From Agarophyton chilense (lineage: Eukaryota; Rhodophyta; Florideophyceae; Gracilariales; Gracilariaceae): DNA of 64,000 nt. The stretch is from assembly GCA_030374765.1 (NCBI GenBank), contig JARGXX010000105.1, forward strand, positions 1,798,001 to 1,862,000. Reading direction: 5' to 3'. The notes under the pieces were generated by a model. The model was not told where the DNA came from and ran no database searches. It was given only the letters and a program-made list of their open reading frames with translations. This document shows, one piece after another, positions 43,382 through 55,200 of this stretch; the stretch's first letter is position 1; the number at the start of each line of letters is the position of its first letter. Position numbers and translations under genes: made by a program.

Positions 43382-44448
43382 TCAGGTAGATCTTTCTTCA
43401 CAAAAAGTTCTCTTTTTCTCATTTGAGCCTTTCTTATTTACCTCTACACCTTTAAGGGAAGCGCCTGCACGTATAGCGTCGTGAACCCGAAACGGACTAG
43501 CTCTTCTACGAAGGACTGGCCACACCCGGCGAAGGCAGGCTTTATCTTTAAAGGAACATTCGCATGCCATATCTGGCACATATTCATAAGGTCGTCCTTC
43601 TTTTTCCGTACCGTCCGCTTGAATATTTTTTAAATGACCTATCACATAGCTGAAGAAAGTGAGTGTTATTTTTTGGCTGTTTGACCAGAACAAGTTTGTT
43701 TTCTGTGCAGTATTTGAGTCACTAAAGCCTTTTCCGTTACTGAATGGCCCAGATAGATGAAATGAGATATAAATTTTTTGAAATGATCTTCTTCAACTTC
43801 GTAAATTTCTTAAACCAACGCACCGAAAGATTTATGTCAGTAGTCATTAGGGGTCAGACACCCTGGCTTCCGGTCCGACACTCCGGATGTGTAACGATTT
43901 CTTCAGCCTTCCCACTTCTGCGTTATCCAGATGCAGGCGTGTACGGTCCCTACAAGGCTTCCCGAGGAGAGGTAATAACAAAAGGATATGTTTTCACTCT
44001 ATACCCGAAGCTGGACTTTTGCGGAAAAGGTTATGCGGCACCACTTGCGGCAGCTTCCCGTCCAGTACTAGATCTCAGATCGCCACCGAGTCTTTACAAC
44101 CGTCACAGGCTTTTCACTCTGTGGGGGCTCTCTAGACACACCCAGTACCGTTGGTAAACACAGATTGTCTCCCGTCCACGCCGAGGGCGCTTCAACCGGT
44201 GCAGTAGGCTGACAGGGGGTGCTCCGCCCAGCGGCTAACGCCTCTCTGGAACCCTGTACTGCGGCAAATGCCTCACAGGTTTTTTCTAATGTATGGGGTT
44301 GCCCTTCCAGCGGCAGTCGCCTCCCTGGACCCCAGGCGGCAAACGAATCACCTTTTGATAAGGTTGAAGGGCTCGAAGCCAAAGGAAAATAATTCTGTTG
44401 GATGTTAAAATGTTGGTTGAAGTCGTCCGAAAGAGAACTCGGAGACAT
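43382..44448 (-). pseudogene. unrecognised broken gene
   Basis: Minus-strand coding-like sequence in several frames. From ATG 44448 a frame of 126 codons is Ser/Pro/Ala-rich. It continues after a shift near 44075 as GYRVKTYPFVITSPREAL and, beyond stops, EEIVTHPECRTGSQGV. It ends with a 103-codon frame (43693-43382) containing CECSFKDKACLRRVWPVLRR. At least three stops and two shifts. I do not recognise the family. The position next to a copia relic of opposite orientation suggests a separate element or a dead multicopy gene. Confidence 0.35.
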
Positions 44449-44743
44449 AATAGCCCTTTTTATAGAGATCTAGAACATACCAAACGGAACTGAAACTCAT
44501 TACTACTCGATAGTTACTACTATGAGCTTTGAGGTTACTCTAATCGCTGCTAGCAGCGTTTAAAGCAGCACACTGACCAATAAAATTAGAACAAATATAT
44601 TATTTTTTCTAATGCTCCATTATGGCTTTCGACGCCAGCGGTGAAATATAGAGGGCAGGTCCTGCTGGCACTCCGGAAACGTGTGTTCCAGCAATGCTGG
44701 AACATTGTAAGCCTTACGGTATCCACAAATATCACGTGCCGAT

Positions 44744-46313
44744 TCAAAGGCGTGGACGAAGGCAATGAACAACGACTTCCAGTCGCTGATGGAACATGAT
44801 ACATGGGACTTTATGCCAAGGCCGGCAGATTACAATGTGATATTTTCCAGGTGTACCTATGTGCAGAAGTATGCAATAGGGCCTAATGTTGAGATTACCG
44901 TGAATTAAAAGGCTCGTTTGGTTGCCAGAGGGGTTCTGCAAATCGAGGGTGTGGACTTTCCTGAAACGTATACACCTATGGTCAAGTTCACAACTGTTGG
45001 GATGATGCTTTCCATAAGTGCAGTTAAAGACTATCACATGCATCAGATGGATGTGAAGACTGCACTCCTGAATGTTGACATCGAGAAGACCGTGTACATG
45101 GAGCAACCGAAAAAGTTCGTCGAGCCTGGGAGTGACGAACTTGTGTGCCGATGGAAGAAAGATATCTACGGTTTGCGACAAGCTCCAATGCATTGGCACG
45201 CTAAAATATATTCGTTTCTTGTCATTAAGATGAATTAGAAGCCCAATGACGCCGATGATTGTGTTTAAAGTGGAGAGATACTTGGAGAGATAGTGATCAT
45301 TGCTCTATACTCGGACGAATTAATTATTTTCATTCCGAGTATGAGGACAGTGAATCGTGTCAAGGATGAACTATCAAACAGTTTTCGCATGAAAGACCTC
45401 AATGAAGTTCGCATTTTACTTGGGTTTGAGATACGCTGTGCTGGATCCAAAAGTCTGCTTAACGTCTCACAGTTTTTTTACACGTGCAAGGTCTCGGAAC
45501 GGTTTGTTATGTTACAATCTAAGCCAGTCGACACTACCATGGATTCCGCTGTTGACATTACTCAGTGCTACGAGCTTGTGACGGAAGTTCCGTTCCGCCC
45601 GGTGATTGTTTGTCTGATGTGTTTTTCTGTTGGAACGTGGCCTGATATATTGTTTGCAGTGTCAAAAATAGCAAAGTAAGTCGATAACCCTGGAGAGATT
45701 CATTGGAAGGCAGTCAAGCGTGTTTTGCGCTGCCTCAATGGCACTTCTTCATTCGGACTCATTTATGCCTCTGCTTCAGGTATTCAGTGGCATGGGTATG
45801 TGGACTCGGATTGGACCGGTGATACTTACATGCGTAATTCAACTAGTGGCTATGTGTTCATGATGTGTGGTGCTCCGGTGTCTTGGAGCTCTTGGCGACA
45901 AAAATGGTCCCGCTGTCTAGCGCTGAGGCTGAGTACATGAGTCTGTGTTATGGGACAAAGGAGGCGATATGGGTAAGACTTCTATGAAGTGGCATCGGTA
46001 ACGCAACTGGTTTAAATGTGGAAAAGTCTGTAAAGATAATGTTTGAACCCATCACTGTATATGTGGTTATCCAGGGCTGCATCTACCTTGCCCAAAAGGG
46101 TTTTATGAATAAGCGTACTAATCACATCGGTATTCGCTTTCAATTCAATAGAGAGGCATTGCGCGAAAAGGCGGTGCAGTCGCAGTATTGCTCCACAGGC
46201 GACATGGTTGCCGATATGTTGGAAAATCCACTCGGTCGTGTAAAGCTTCAGAAGATCCGTGGTGAAATTGGGTTGGAATATTTACATTCTTGGAGTCAGT
46301 GACAGAGGGGGGG
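44744..46313 (+). mobile_element. Ty1/copia retrotransposon relic 2 (RT-RNase H end)
   Basis: The 3' half of a copia element. RT carries ARLVARGV, HQMDVKTALLN, YMEQP and IYGLRQAP. The YVDD box has become YSDE (near 45310), so the enzyme lacks a catalytic Asp. RNase H shows GYVDSDWTGD (near 45797) and the tail MVADMLENPLGRVKL (46204-46249). Three or more stops interrupt it. After the last stop a purine tract (gacagaggggggg, 46301-46313) precedes TGTTGGATG, the expected start of the 3' LTR. Protease, integrase and gag are missing upstream. Confidence 0.88.
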
Positions 46314-46680
46314 TGTTGGATGTCAGATGATTGATTAGTGCTGTCACTGTGATTAGTGGAAAAAAAGTGTAAGAATATGCAGTATACACGTATTCGTATA
46401 CATTAGTTTTACTACTGTGCAAAGTTTCAATGCTACCCAGATCTTATGGTGTAGAAATGGTGAATTTGGGCACCCATCGGTGTGATGGTGCACTGTTATA
46501 ACTACCTGCAGTATATTGACGAGAATCTAGATAAGCCTTTTTTGTCGTGTTTGAATATGATTAGTAGCATTGAATATACTCGCTTTTTATTGTATGATTT
46601 ACGTGAGATGGAGGTTAGACTGTCGGCAGAGTTGAGTAGTATTTAAGTCGAATATGGACAACCTCCATGTAAATTCTAGC
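46314..46680 (+). repeat. probable 3' LTR of copia relic 2
   Basis: Starts TGTTGG directly after the polypurine tract. The end is uncertain because no 5' partner is present. It gives way to gypsy element C around 46680-46690. Confidence 0.4.
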
Positions 46681-46691
46681 CAGAGCTGGTG

Positions 46692-48340
46692 ACGTTCCCT
46701 TCCAACCCTCATGCATCGCCTCATTCTGTAATGCACAGATTGTCACTATGTTAGATTCCAATAGCGGTTACTGGAAAGTCGAGATCGAAGGAGCCGACCG
46801 GGATATGACGTCATTCACGTCGCACATGGGCCTATATCGGTAAAAAAGAATGATGTTCGGTTTAAATAATGCCCCAACGACATTTCAGAGGGCCTTGGAC
46901 ATCGTCCTTGCACGTGTAAAATGGCAGTACATCCTAGTGTACCTGAACGACGTAGTTATATACTTCCATACGGTTCAAGAGCATTACCAACATGTGGAGA
47001 CTGTTCTTACTTTATTCCCTTCCGCCGGTATCACCCTCCGCTAGGATAAGTGTCACTTTTTCAGGGACACTGTCGACTACTTGGGCCACGTTATCCATCC
47101 ATGGAAGCTGAAGGCATCCAGTAAGGCTTGTGATGCCATTCGTGAGACGAAAACGCCAACAAACTAGACGTAGTCTCGTTGGTTCCTGCGCCTCTATAAC
47201 ATTTTACGACAATTCGTTTTCCATTTCGCACGCATCTCTGCGCCCATTAACTGCAAGCTGGAAAAGGGACAGCCCTTCGAATTCGGGACATTAACTGACG
47301 CGGAATATCAAGCTTTCGATGACCTCGGACAACGGCTAATACGTCCACAGATACTGGCTATTCCCCGTCAAAACTTTCGATACGTTTTGGATACGGATGT
47401 GTAGCCGTTTCCGGCTCTGCCTGGCTGGACGAAATCCAACAACTCAACCAGCGTAGTTCACCACAGGATGCCTGCAACTGGTAGGTCAGGTGTGTGCTAC
47501 CTAAATAACAACCATACGGTGACTTACTACGGGTCGGATATTGGAGCCGCACGCTCAGCCAAGCCGAGCGAGACTACACAATCACCGAAAGGTAATGTCT
47601 CGCCATTGTCTGGGACATCCTCCTTTCACTGCCGTATCTGGCCGCGCAGCGCTTCACTGTACACACGGACCATCAATCCTTAGAGTTTATACTCAACCTA
47701 GCAGGCGCATCTGGACGACTGGCCCGAAGGAGACTCCGCTGGATGTAATAAGACTTTGACGTCGTCCACCGTCCGGGTATTAAACACAAAGCGGCAGATG
47801 TTCTGTCGCGTATCCATATGGAGGGCTACAATACAACCCCGTTAGACGAGGAGGTGCCCTGCCTTACCGTAACGAAAGAAGAACGTTGCAATCCCGAGAC
47901 GGTTGCAACTGATATTATGAATGATCGGGCCCATCTCGATGCGGTAATTTACTGGCCACAAGCCGAACGGAACTGCCCTCTCCAATCCTCGAACCGTTCT
48001 TGCCCGCCTCCTCCGAGAAGACAGACATTACACCGATCACGGTTGGAGAATTCGTACAAACCCAAGCGCAAGACGCTTTGTACTAAGCCGTTCGGAGATC
48101 CATCGAAGATACTTCCTCCTGCTTCTACATCAACCGAAACATTATTTTCGGGCATCGCTTTCATCTGGACGGCTCCTCGCAAAAGATTGTTCGTAGCTCT
48201 CTCCGATCACGAGTACTCTACTCGGCGCATCAACCGCCATTAGTCAGTCATACAGGTGCCAGCCGGATGTACGAGTACCGACGGCGGAACTTTTACTAGG
48301 CGCAGATGGCTAAGGTCGCTTTCCGAACAGTATTCCCCAT
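46692..48340 (+). pseudogene. pol: element C pol fragment (RT, RNase H, integrase zinc region)
   Basis: RT: SGYWKVEIEGADRDMTSFTS, then MMFGLNNAPTTFQRAL, then YLNDVV where YLDD is expected, so a catalytic Asp is lost. RNase H: HTDHQSLEFILNLAGASGR (near 47660) and HRPGIKHKAADVLSRI (47770-47815), both in the gypsy style. The integrase start shows a SRMYEYRRRNFYWAQMA-like zinc-region block near 48270 with one stop. The catalytic integrase core is not recognisable further on, so it is deleted or decayed. Confidence 0.8.
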
Positions 48341-48847
48341 TAATAGTCGACCGAAAACGGACCTGGCGCCGCGATAACTGCACAGTTATTGCGCCACCAT
48401 AAGAAAGAGGGAAGGAATTGCTACATGACGGTTTATAACTACCGTTTGGTAAAACCATCCCGTTTGGGATATTTTGTATGGCATGGCATAGCTTCGCCCC
48501 CACCGGGGCAGACGGAAATACGGCTCGGTAATCGCGCGATATCCAGATACATGACATCTGTTCGCATGGCAAGCCGGTACACCGTTCGGTACTGTTGTCT
48601 CCCGTCGCGGTTCGTAGCCAAAGGCGACCACACACGCCACTTCTTCGACACGGCGCGCCACGAGAGCCCTTAGTTGGGTTTATCTCTCTCCCGCTTTCGC
48701 ATGGTTTGCAATGTACTGCATCGTAACCGCTCGGGATCCACAAATATCTTTACTGATCACGCATTGCGTCGCGCACAAACCATCCTGACACTTAGCCAAC
48801 ATGGAATTCTACACCAGTAGTGGCAACGCCTCGAAGATAACGCGACC

Positions 48848-50611
48848 TCAGATGCCTCTCTCGCGACCACGATCCGATTTGGAGCCTCGCCCGTGACTGG
48901 GTGTCATGGGGGGCGTACTCCCAAGAGTGTGGCTTCGGCGACCACGAACTGAGGTGTAACCACGTCCGCGACAGCCCTTCATCACAGGCGTACTCCCTCC
49001 AGACCGACTAAATCCCATTTCTAACGACTTTCCGACCTTTCCAGTACGGGGCGGTACACCGGACGAAACCGCTATTAAGATGGCTGCCCCGCAGCCGGGA
49101 AATGCAACCTGCATGTTTACATCCGGTTGCGCCTCATTCGGTTGAGGCGCCAAATCAACCACCGCCGCGATCGGATGGAACGACATACCGCTTTCAGCAA
49201 ATCGCACGGTGGCTTCCCACAGCTCTGTCACCCTGAGCATTGCCTGGATCTCTACCGCATAGAGCTGATCAGACTCATTCCCCGCGGTTTCGGTGATATC
49301 TATCAATCCCGGGGCCGTCCATGACGAATGTGAAGCTTCTACTGGTGCGACAGGCACGTCCTTGAGAGAAGCTTGGATGGCCCTCACGCCCTGGCTGATT
49401 CCTTTCACGACATTCTCTCGTATTACCTCGATCAGCGTAACCTGGATATTTGCCGCACGTCGTAGCGCACCTTCCGCGACAACCATACGGCGCATCCGTA
49501 CACGAGAAAACACCAAAGCCTGGGTCACATTGGCTGAGCTGGTCTCAACAAGGAGTACCGAGTAATCCTGGAGCTCTCGCAACACTTCATGCACGCCTGC
49601 TTTCTTTTTCTAGACAGCTGCCTCAACGGTCTCCAACTTGTTTGGTGCGGGTGGCGCGGCAACCGACGCTGTGGTTAGATGCGCCAAACGGGTTCAAAGT
49701 ACGACTTCATGAAGCCCATGGCGAAGGAATCTGGTTGCGGTTTGGAAATCCAAGGCGGCAACTGCCCGGATGGCAAGAGTGGACGACGGCTTGGAGTGAT
49801 CTCCACGCTGGAAACCGGCATCTACGAAACGAATCCTTGTATTAGTCGTACCACAGATATCCGGGCGTCTTCGTCTAATCGGTTTCCAACGCATACTACA
49901 ACAGCTTCTTAGCCTCTTCCCATGAGAAAGAAGTACCGCGTAGGATGTTTTGAAGCCCCATCCCAGCCAACAAGCAAATCAACTGGTACGGTAGCGGCCA
50001 CAGCCGACCGTACTGCCTGTCCTCTCAACCCTAAAAGTGGTAAAGAGGCGCATTAACCGAACGAGTGAACGTGATGAAATCATCGTGAGCCGCAAGAAGA
50101 AACGCCAAGAAAGCGAACAGGACCCATTCGGCGTAGGCAATTTGAATCCCCTTCTGACCGAACGGGTGAACGCCAGGATCTCTGTTCTATGGTACGCGAT
50201 CACCGGCGGCGTGGGCACCGCGAGATCGCGGGTCACGCAAATATTTTTCCAAGCCGAGGGCATGAGACAATACAAACAGACTCGGTCTTTCTTCTGCAAG
50301 TTGAATAATTCGACGTTATGCCAGCAGCAGAAATAATCCGTCGAAGCTAGGATTAGAGTCTTCGTTGCGGAATTATCATCCGATAACTTCCGCGATAACC
50401 AGTAAAACTTGTCATATAGCGACTCAAACATGATCGAATCAAGCGGATTGGAATCGGCAGCTGGGAACCCTGGGTCCTCGCTCATCTTCTTCAGCAGATT
50501 ATGTAATCTCTTCTCGTACTCCCTTTCGTCTACGCACAGCAGAAACGGCCTATTGCACTTCCCTTTCGTTTTGTCCACCCCTGCACCAGTAACTCCCTGA
50601 AAGTGGTTCAA
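48848..50611 (-). pseudogene. element C antisense ORF
   Basis: On the strand opposite to pol. From ATG 50611 a 210-codon frame includes FESLYDKFYW, then CWHNVELF and LAVPTPPVIAYH. After a shift near 49960, GLQNILRGTSF and TPGYLWYD can be read, the latter shared with element B. The segment 49594-48848 is open for 248 codons, with a helical part (AEGALRRAANIQVTLIEVI) and a Gly/Arg/Ser-rich tail with several RGR motifs. Order and motifs match the antisense frames of elements A and B. Two or more breaks. Function unknown. The RGR tail could bind nucleic acid (inference). Confidence 0.7.
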
Positions 50612-50732
50612 TTTTTCCTACAACGCTGCGGTCCTCGTCCGTTTCAGGGATTTCGTGTCCATTTCGGACAAGAGGCGGCTCACGAAAAGACGCCCGAGCC
50701 GCCTGTGAAAGAGAAACGATTAAGGTAAGGTC

Positions 50733-51153
50733 TGTAAGCCGCCAGGGCCCGGGGCGTCTTACAGACGCCACGTGGACTGGCCGATCTCAGCTGGATATAT
50801 TAGGAGAATTATTTCATTTTATTTAGTTATGATAGAATAGCCTTAAAGTCCAAGAGTGATCTCAGCGCCTTGTCATTGATATTTACTTGGCTCGAGTAAC
50901 GCTTCTCCCTAATAATCGGGTAGGCACCGTTTGGATACTATATTACCACCTTCGGTACATTGGTTCCACCAATTGGTCTTCAAGCCATCGTTTCCGTAGC
51001 TCCGACCGACCTGTATGACTACGCAGTAAACGCCCGCCTATTGCACCAAATACTCTTGGAGTGCCAGCGTCAAGGATAAGGAACTTAGGACCCGCTCTAC
51101 CAAGCTACCTCAGGTTGAGACCAGTACGCTGACCCAGCACTCATTGCGTTACA
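50733..51153 (+). repeat. element B LTR, 5' copy
   Basis: 421 bp, TGTAAG...GTTACA. It is bounded by element C internal sequence on the left and by a primer-binding site on the right. It carries a good tRNA-like A box on the minus strand (51107-51092) and a degraded B box. Confidence 0.9.
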
Positions 51154-51157
51154 TTTT

Positions 51158-51171
51158 GGTCTCCCGACTTA
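51158..51171 (+). promoter_or_regulatory. primer-binding site of element B
   Basis: GGTCTCCCGACTTA, four bases after the LTR, identical in sequence and spacing to the site of element A. Confidence 0.75.
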
Positions 51172-52240
51172 TAATCTCTTATCACTATTTGAGCTGAACA
51201 CTGGAAAGAAGAATTATACTGATTCTATCCTTTGGTTTAGTTCCCAGACGGACCAGAAGTACAGAAGCAACTGCCATCATGGATGCAGGGATCAGACCCA
51301 CACGACCAGACCATAGGACTACTACGGCAGGACAAGTTGCGACTACAGCGCCGCCGACGTCACCTGACCCTCAGGTTTATACCATTAGCGATTGAAGAAG
51401 CACGAAAAACCAGGCGTAAGAAGTACTGACTCCAACCCTGAAAAGACCCGCTGATAACCCACGGTAACAGCGCGCTTACGAGAACGCCTCACCAGGGCCA
51501 CCTCTAGGCAAGGAACATCCCAAGGAGAACCTCTCCAGACAAAAGGAATTAGAGATAACATGCCCGCAGGGCTTACCGACCTTCTCTGGCCCCGTCTATG
51601 TGAGCTCTGCTCATCCCCCTTGTGAATTCCATTGTAGACATGCGTCTGGCTACGGAGATCGCTGACCATATATATCACCTCATTAAGCGAATAGTCCTTG
51701 AGGCAATGGAGCTTTAAATATTCATAGACTCCCTCCTACGGGCCGTTCAAGGAGCAGTCACCAGCCAGGCAGGCAATGCGGTCTCTAGGACCACTTCACA
51801 AGTCAACCATCCGGTTTTCATATGGCAACCCTTTACCGAACCCCCAGGAGTGGCGGTATTATCCACACCTCGCCGGGAACATTATCACGAAAATTCAATG
51901 AAATGAAAACCTAGGAGCAGAAGAGAATCTCCGCGTCTAGAAGACAGACATATTGCTCGACCGAAACGACAATATGAGTTAAAGCGACCTCAGGGCTCCA
52001 TCGGATCTGGTAGAGAGATCGATCCTTAAGGTTCCCATTGAGCTGGAAAGAAATGGAGTAACAGCAGGAGAAAGATGAACAGAAAGAGTAAAAAAAGACC
52101 ATTCGGACACGAGTGATTCCGATTCGAACTCAACCGAAGCGACCGACTCGGAAGTAGATGAGGCTGCCGTTCTAGTTCTCGAATCACTGACAACAACTAA
52201 CGAACTTTTCTTAAAGGTTCTTGACTACCGGAATTACCGA
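51172..52240 (+). other. element B leader and decayed gag N-terminal region
   Basis: About 1 kb between the primer-binding site and the recognisable capsid. No clear gag start remains. An Asp/Ser/Glu-rich stretch near 52110-52170 (SDSDSNSTEATDSE-like) resembles the acidic linker of element A gag and probably belongs to the broken gag. Confidence 0.5.
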
Positions 52241-55200
52241 TTGGCCGACAAGTCTCCGAAAAAATCTGATTCGGTGGCTCAAAGAGACGCCAAATGGGCC
52301 AAACAGATGCGACTAACCATCACGGACAAGTTCTCAGGTTCCGATCCCATCGCTGTCCTTAGGTTTTTTAGTTTATTCCGTGTGGCCTGTGATCAGAACG
52401 GTGTCCACGAGGGCGCCGCTCTGTATCTTTTCCAAGTCTTCCTCACAGCATAGGTGCGCGACCGAGTGGTTTCGAAGATATCTGGCACAGCTGACCTCGT
52501 GGATTCTCAAAACCGTGAGCTCTTCGGGTTCTATCGTCAGGTTGTTCATTACCTCTCGGGAATCTATACCACGGATGATGTTATACAGGATGCCCACCAG
52601 GAAGTGATATCCCTTAGGCAGAGCTGCAACACGACCGAATCTATTTTCGCAGAAAACCTATGAAAGCAGGCTTACTTCTGTGGAAACGTATTCTCCGATG
52701 GACGCCTTAAACGTCATTTCATCACGTGATTAATCCCTTTCAGTCGGACACATGTCCGTAATTACTACGAGGAAACCCCATAATACTTCTTCCGACGGCT
52801 CGTCACCTATGCCAAAGGTTATAGAAAAACCTACAGGACTTCCAGGCGCAATTCTGATATATTTAGAGGACACGCAACTCCATTTTCTAAACCAAACCAA
52901 GCCCATTTGGTTAGCTCCAAGAAATCAGACATGGATTTATCTCTCAATTATGCTGACTCGGGAGATATCCTCGCAGCTAATTTCAGTGCCTCTCCATTTT
53001 GGCGCCCATCATGTAACTCCCAGGGATCTATAGCAACAACTGGACCACGCACTTCCAAGTATTCCCCCTTTCCACCCCACAAATACGTTTTTGTTTGCTC
53101 TCCAAGGGCTTGCTGCGTCTGTCTTTTCATGGTCCAACCCTGTAACCGCACGAATTATCTGCCTGAGGACACACGCAAATATCTCCTAGCCTTAAGGGAA
53201 GATAATTACAAGTTGAGGAGATCCGAAGGAATGTTTACCAGAGCACAGCAACGAGACAAAAGAACACCTGGAAGCTCCAGCTATGCCAACCCTCCGGATA
53301 CCCCAATGAAAGCCCCAAAGGTTCATGCCCGTGTAGACCTCGTGGACGAACCCGAAGAGGAACCCCATCCTCAGAAAAAAACGGAAACACATTCGGAAAA
53401 CGCTAAGAGGCTCCACGCGAGGCAAATACTTCCTCTTTAAGTCCATGCTTCAACCAATTGGACGGTCATAAATCAAGGAGCTCTTCACCTCCCAGTACAA
53501 AACACAACAATTGGACCACTCCGAATTATCCAGAATTGGATGACAGTATCGACCCTGTCTGTATTCTCAGGAAGGAGAATTATAAAGTTCGGGTAGCCAT
53601 GCAACTACGTTCCAAAAGCTCCCGAGTGACCACAACCGTATTGGACACAGGGGCTGGTCCCAATTTGGACCACTCTAAGCTACTCTTACTTGGTTGGCCA
53701 AATTTCGTTTAGGCAAGGAAGACCCCCAGGATTAACGATGCATCACGTAGACCAATGGACATAAAAGGGAAAGTACCACTTCACATGCACTTAGGACGAT
53801 TCAAAGTCTGCACTTGGTTCCTTTTATGTCCTACCTTGGGCACTGACGCAATCCTAGAGACCTCTTTCATCGATCGATACATTAAGGCTATTTATCCAGG
53901 CCTTAGGAAAATCGGGTTCTATCGTGCACCTTCCATCTCCATGATTGGCTCCGCCCCAGGGCCAGAAGCTAACCTCAAAAGAGCAATTATCTCCGAAGAT
54001 ACTAAGTCCCATAAGGTTCGCTTACCGAAAGCCATAACGATACCCCTGATGACCCAGATCACCGTATCGGTCCATTCCCAGGCTTCGGGTCTCGTGGCGA
54101 TACAGAACCACCCGAAAACGGTTCTGAAGCACCTCAATTTAGTGGCCGATGGAGTAATGGACATCCACCCCAACAGGCCCTTTTGGTCACGATCAGTAAC
54201 TTCCGAGATAAGCCCGTACGGTTACCTAAAGGTACAGTGATTGGCATCACTCTACCCGCGCCCGTGACAATCACGGAGGCCCAACTGGGTAACCTTCCAG
54301 CGCGAACTCCCGATGAGGACGACGACTCCTTGGAGGAGACGGTCGTTATCGGCGCAGAATTCGAATCCTGTAGGCCCCAGGTACTTGATCTTCTCAGGGA
54401 ATACCAAACGATGTGGTCAGGTAGATTGCGCAAAATTAGAGCCACTACAAACCGCGTTGACCTTCAGGATGCTGCTGGAGCGCAGTTCCAGCACCCATAA
54501 CGTACAGGCCTTAGGATTAGAGAGATTGTCGCCGACCAGATGGACAAAATACGCAAAGCTCACGTCATAGAGCCGGTGCCTCCTAATCAATACGAATGGG
54601 AAAGTCCCCTGGCTCTCATGGTTAAGAAGGATGGCTCCGTCAGATTCTGTGTCGACTATTGGAAGCTGAACACAGTAACCAAGAGGGACTCATACCCGAT
54701 ACCCCGTATGGATGACTGTCTAGATTCCTTTGGTGAAGCAGCCACATTTACCACACTGAACGTTAATTCCGGTTGTTGGAAAATCCCCATGGCTGATGAT
54801 GCGAGAGTGCTGACAACCTTCACCAGCCATGAAGGTCTGTTCTGATTTACTCGTATGCTTTTTGGTTTAAAGAATGTGCCAGCGACTTACCAGCGGGTAG
54901 TGGACATGAAACCGAGCAGAGTCAAATTTAAATTCGCCGTGGTGTATTTAGATGACGTAATAATCTTCTCACTAACCGTGAATGAACACTTTCGCCACGT
55001 GAGCACGGTGCTAAAAAACCTAAAGGACGCTGGACTAACACTGAAACTCCGCAAATGCACCTTCTTTCAGACCTCAGTAGACTATCTCGGTCACATCGTC
55101 CTCCCAGGAAAGCTAAAGATAGCCAAACGGACCACGGATACGATCCGCTAGGCTAAAATTCCTAAAACCCACACGGAACTACGATCCATTTTGGGCTTGT

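Larger units (their letters stand above)
46690..50732 (+). mobile_element. element C: 5'-truncated Ty3/gypsy element with antisense ORF
   Basis: Starts inside reverse transcriptase, at residues equivalent to SYPIPRMDECIDSLG of element A, so LTR, gag and protease are missing. RT, RNase H and the zinc region of integrase follow on the plus strand to about 48340. A long frame on the minus strand lies at 48848-50611, in the same relative place as in elements A and B. The purine-rich gattaaggtaaggtc just before the LTR at 50733 may be its polypurine tract, which would make that LTR the 3' LTR of C as well as the 5' LTR of B. Confidence 0.8.
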
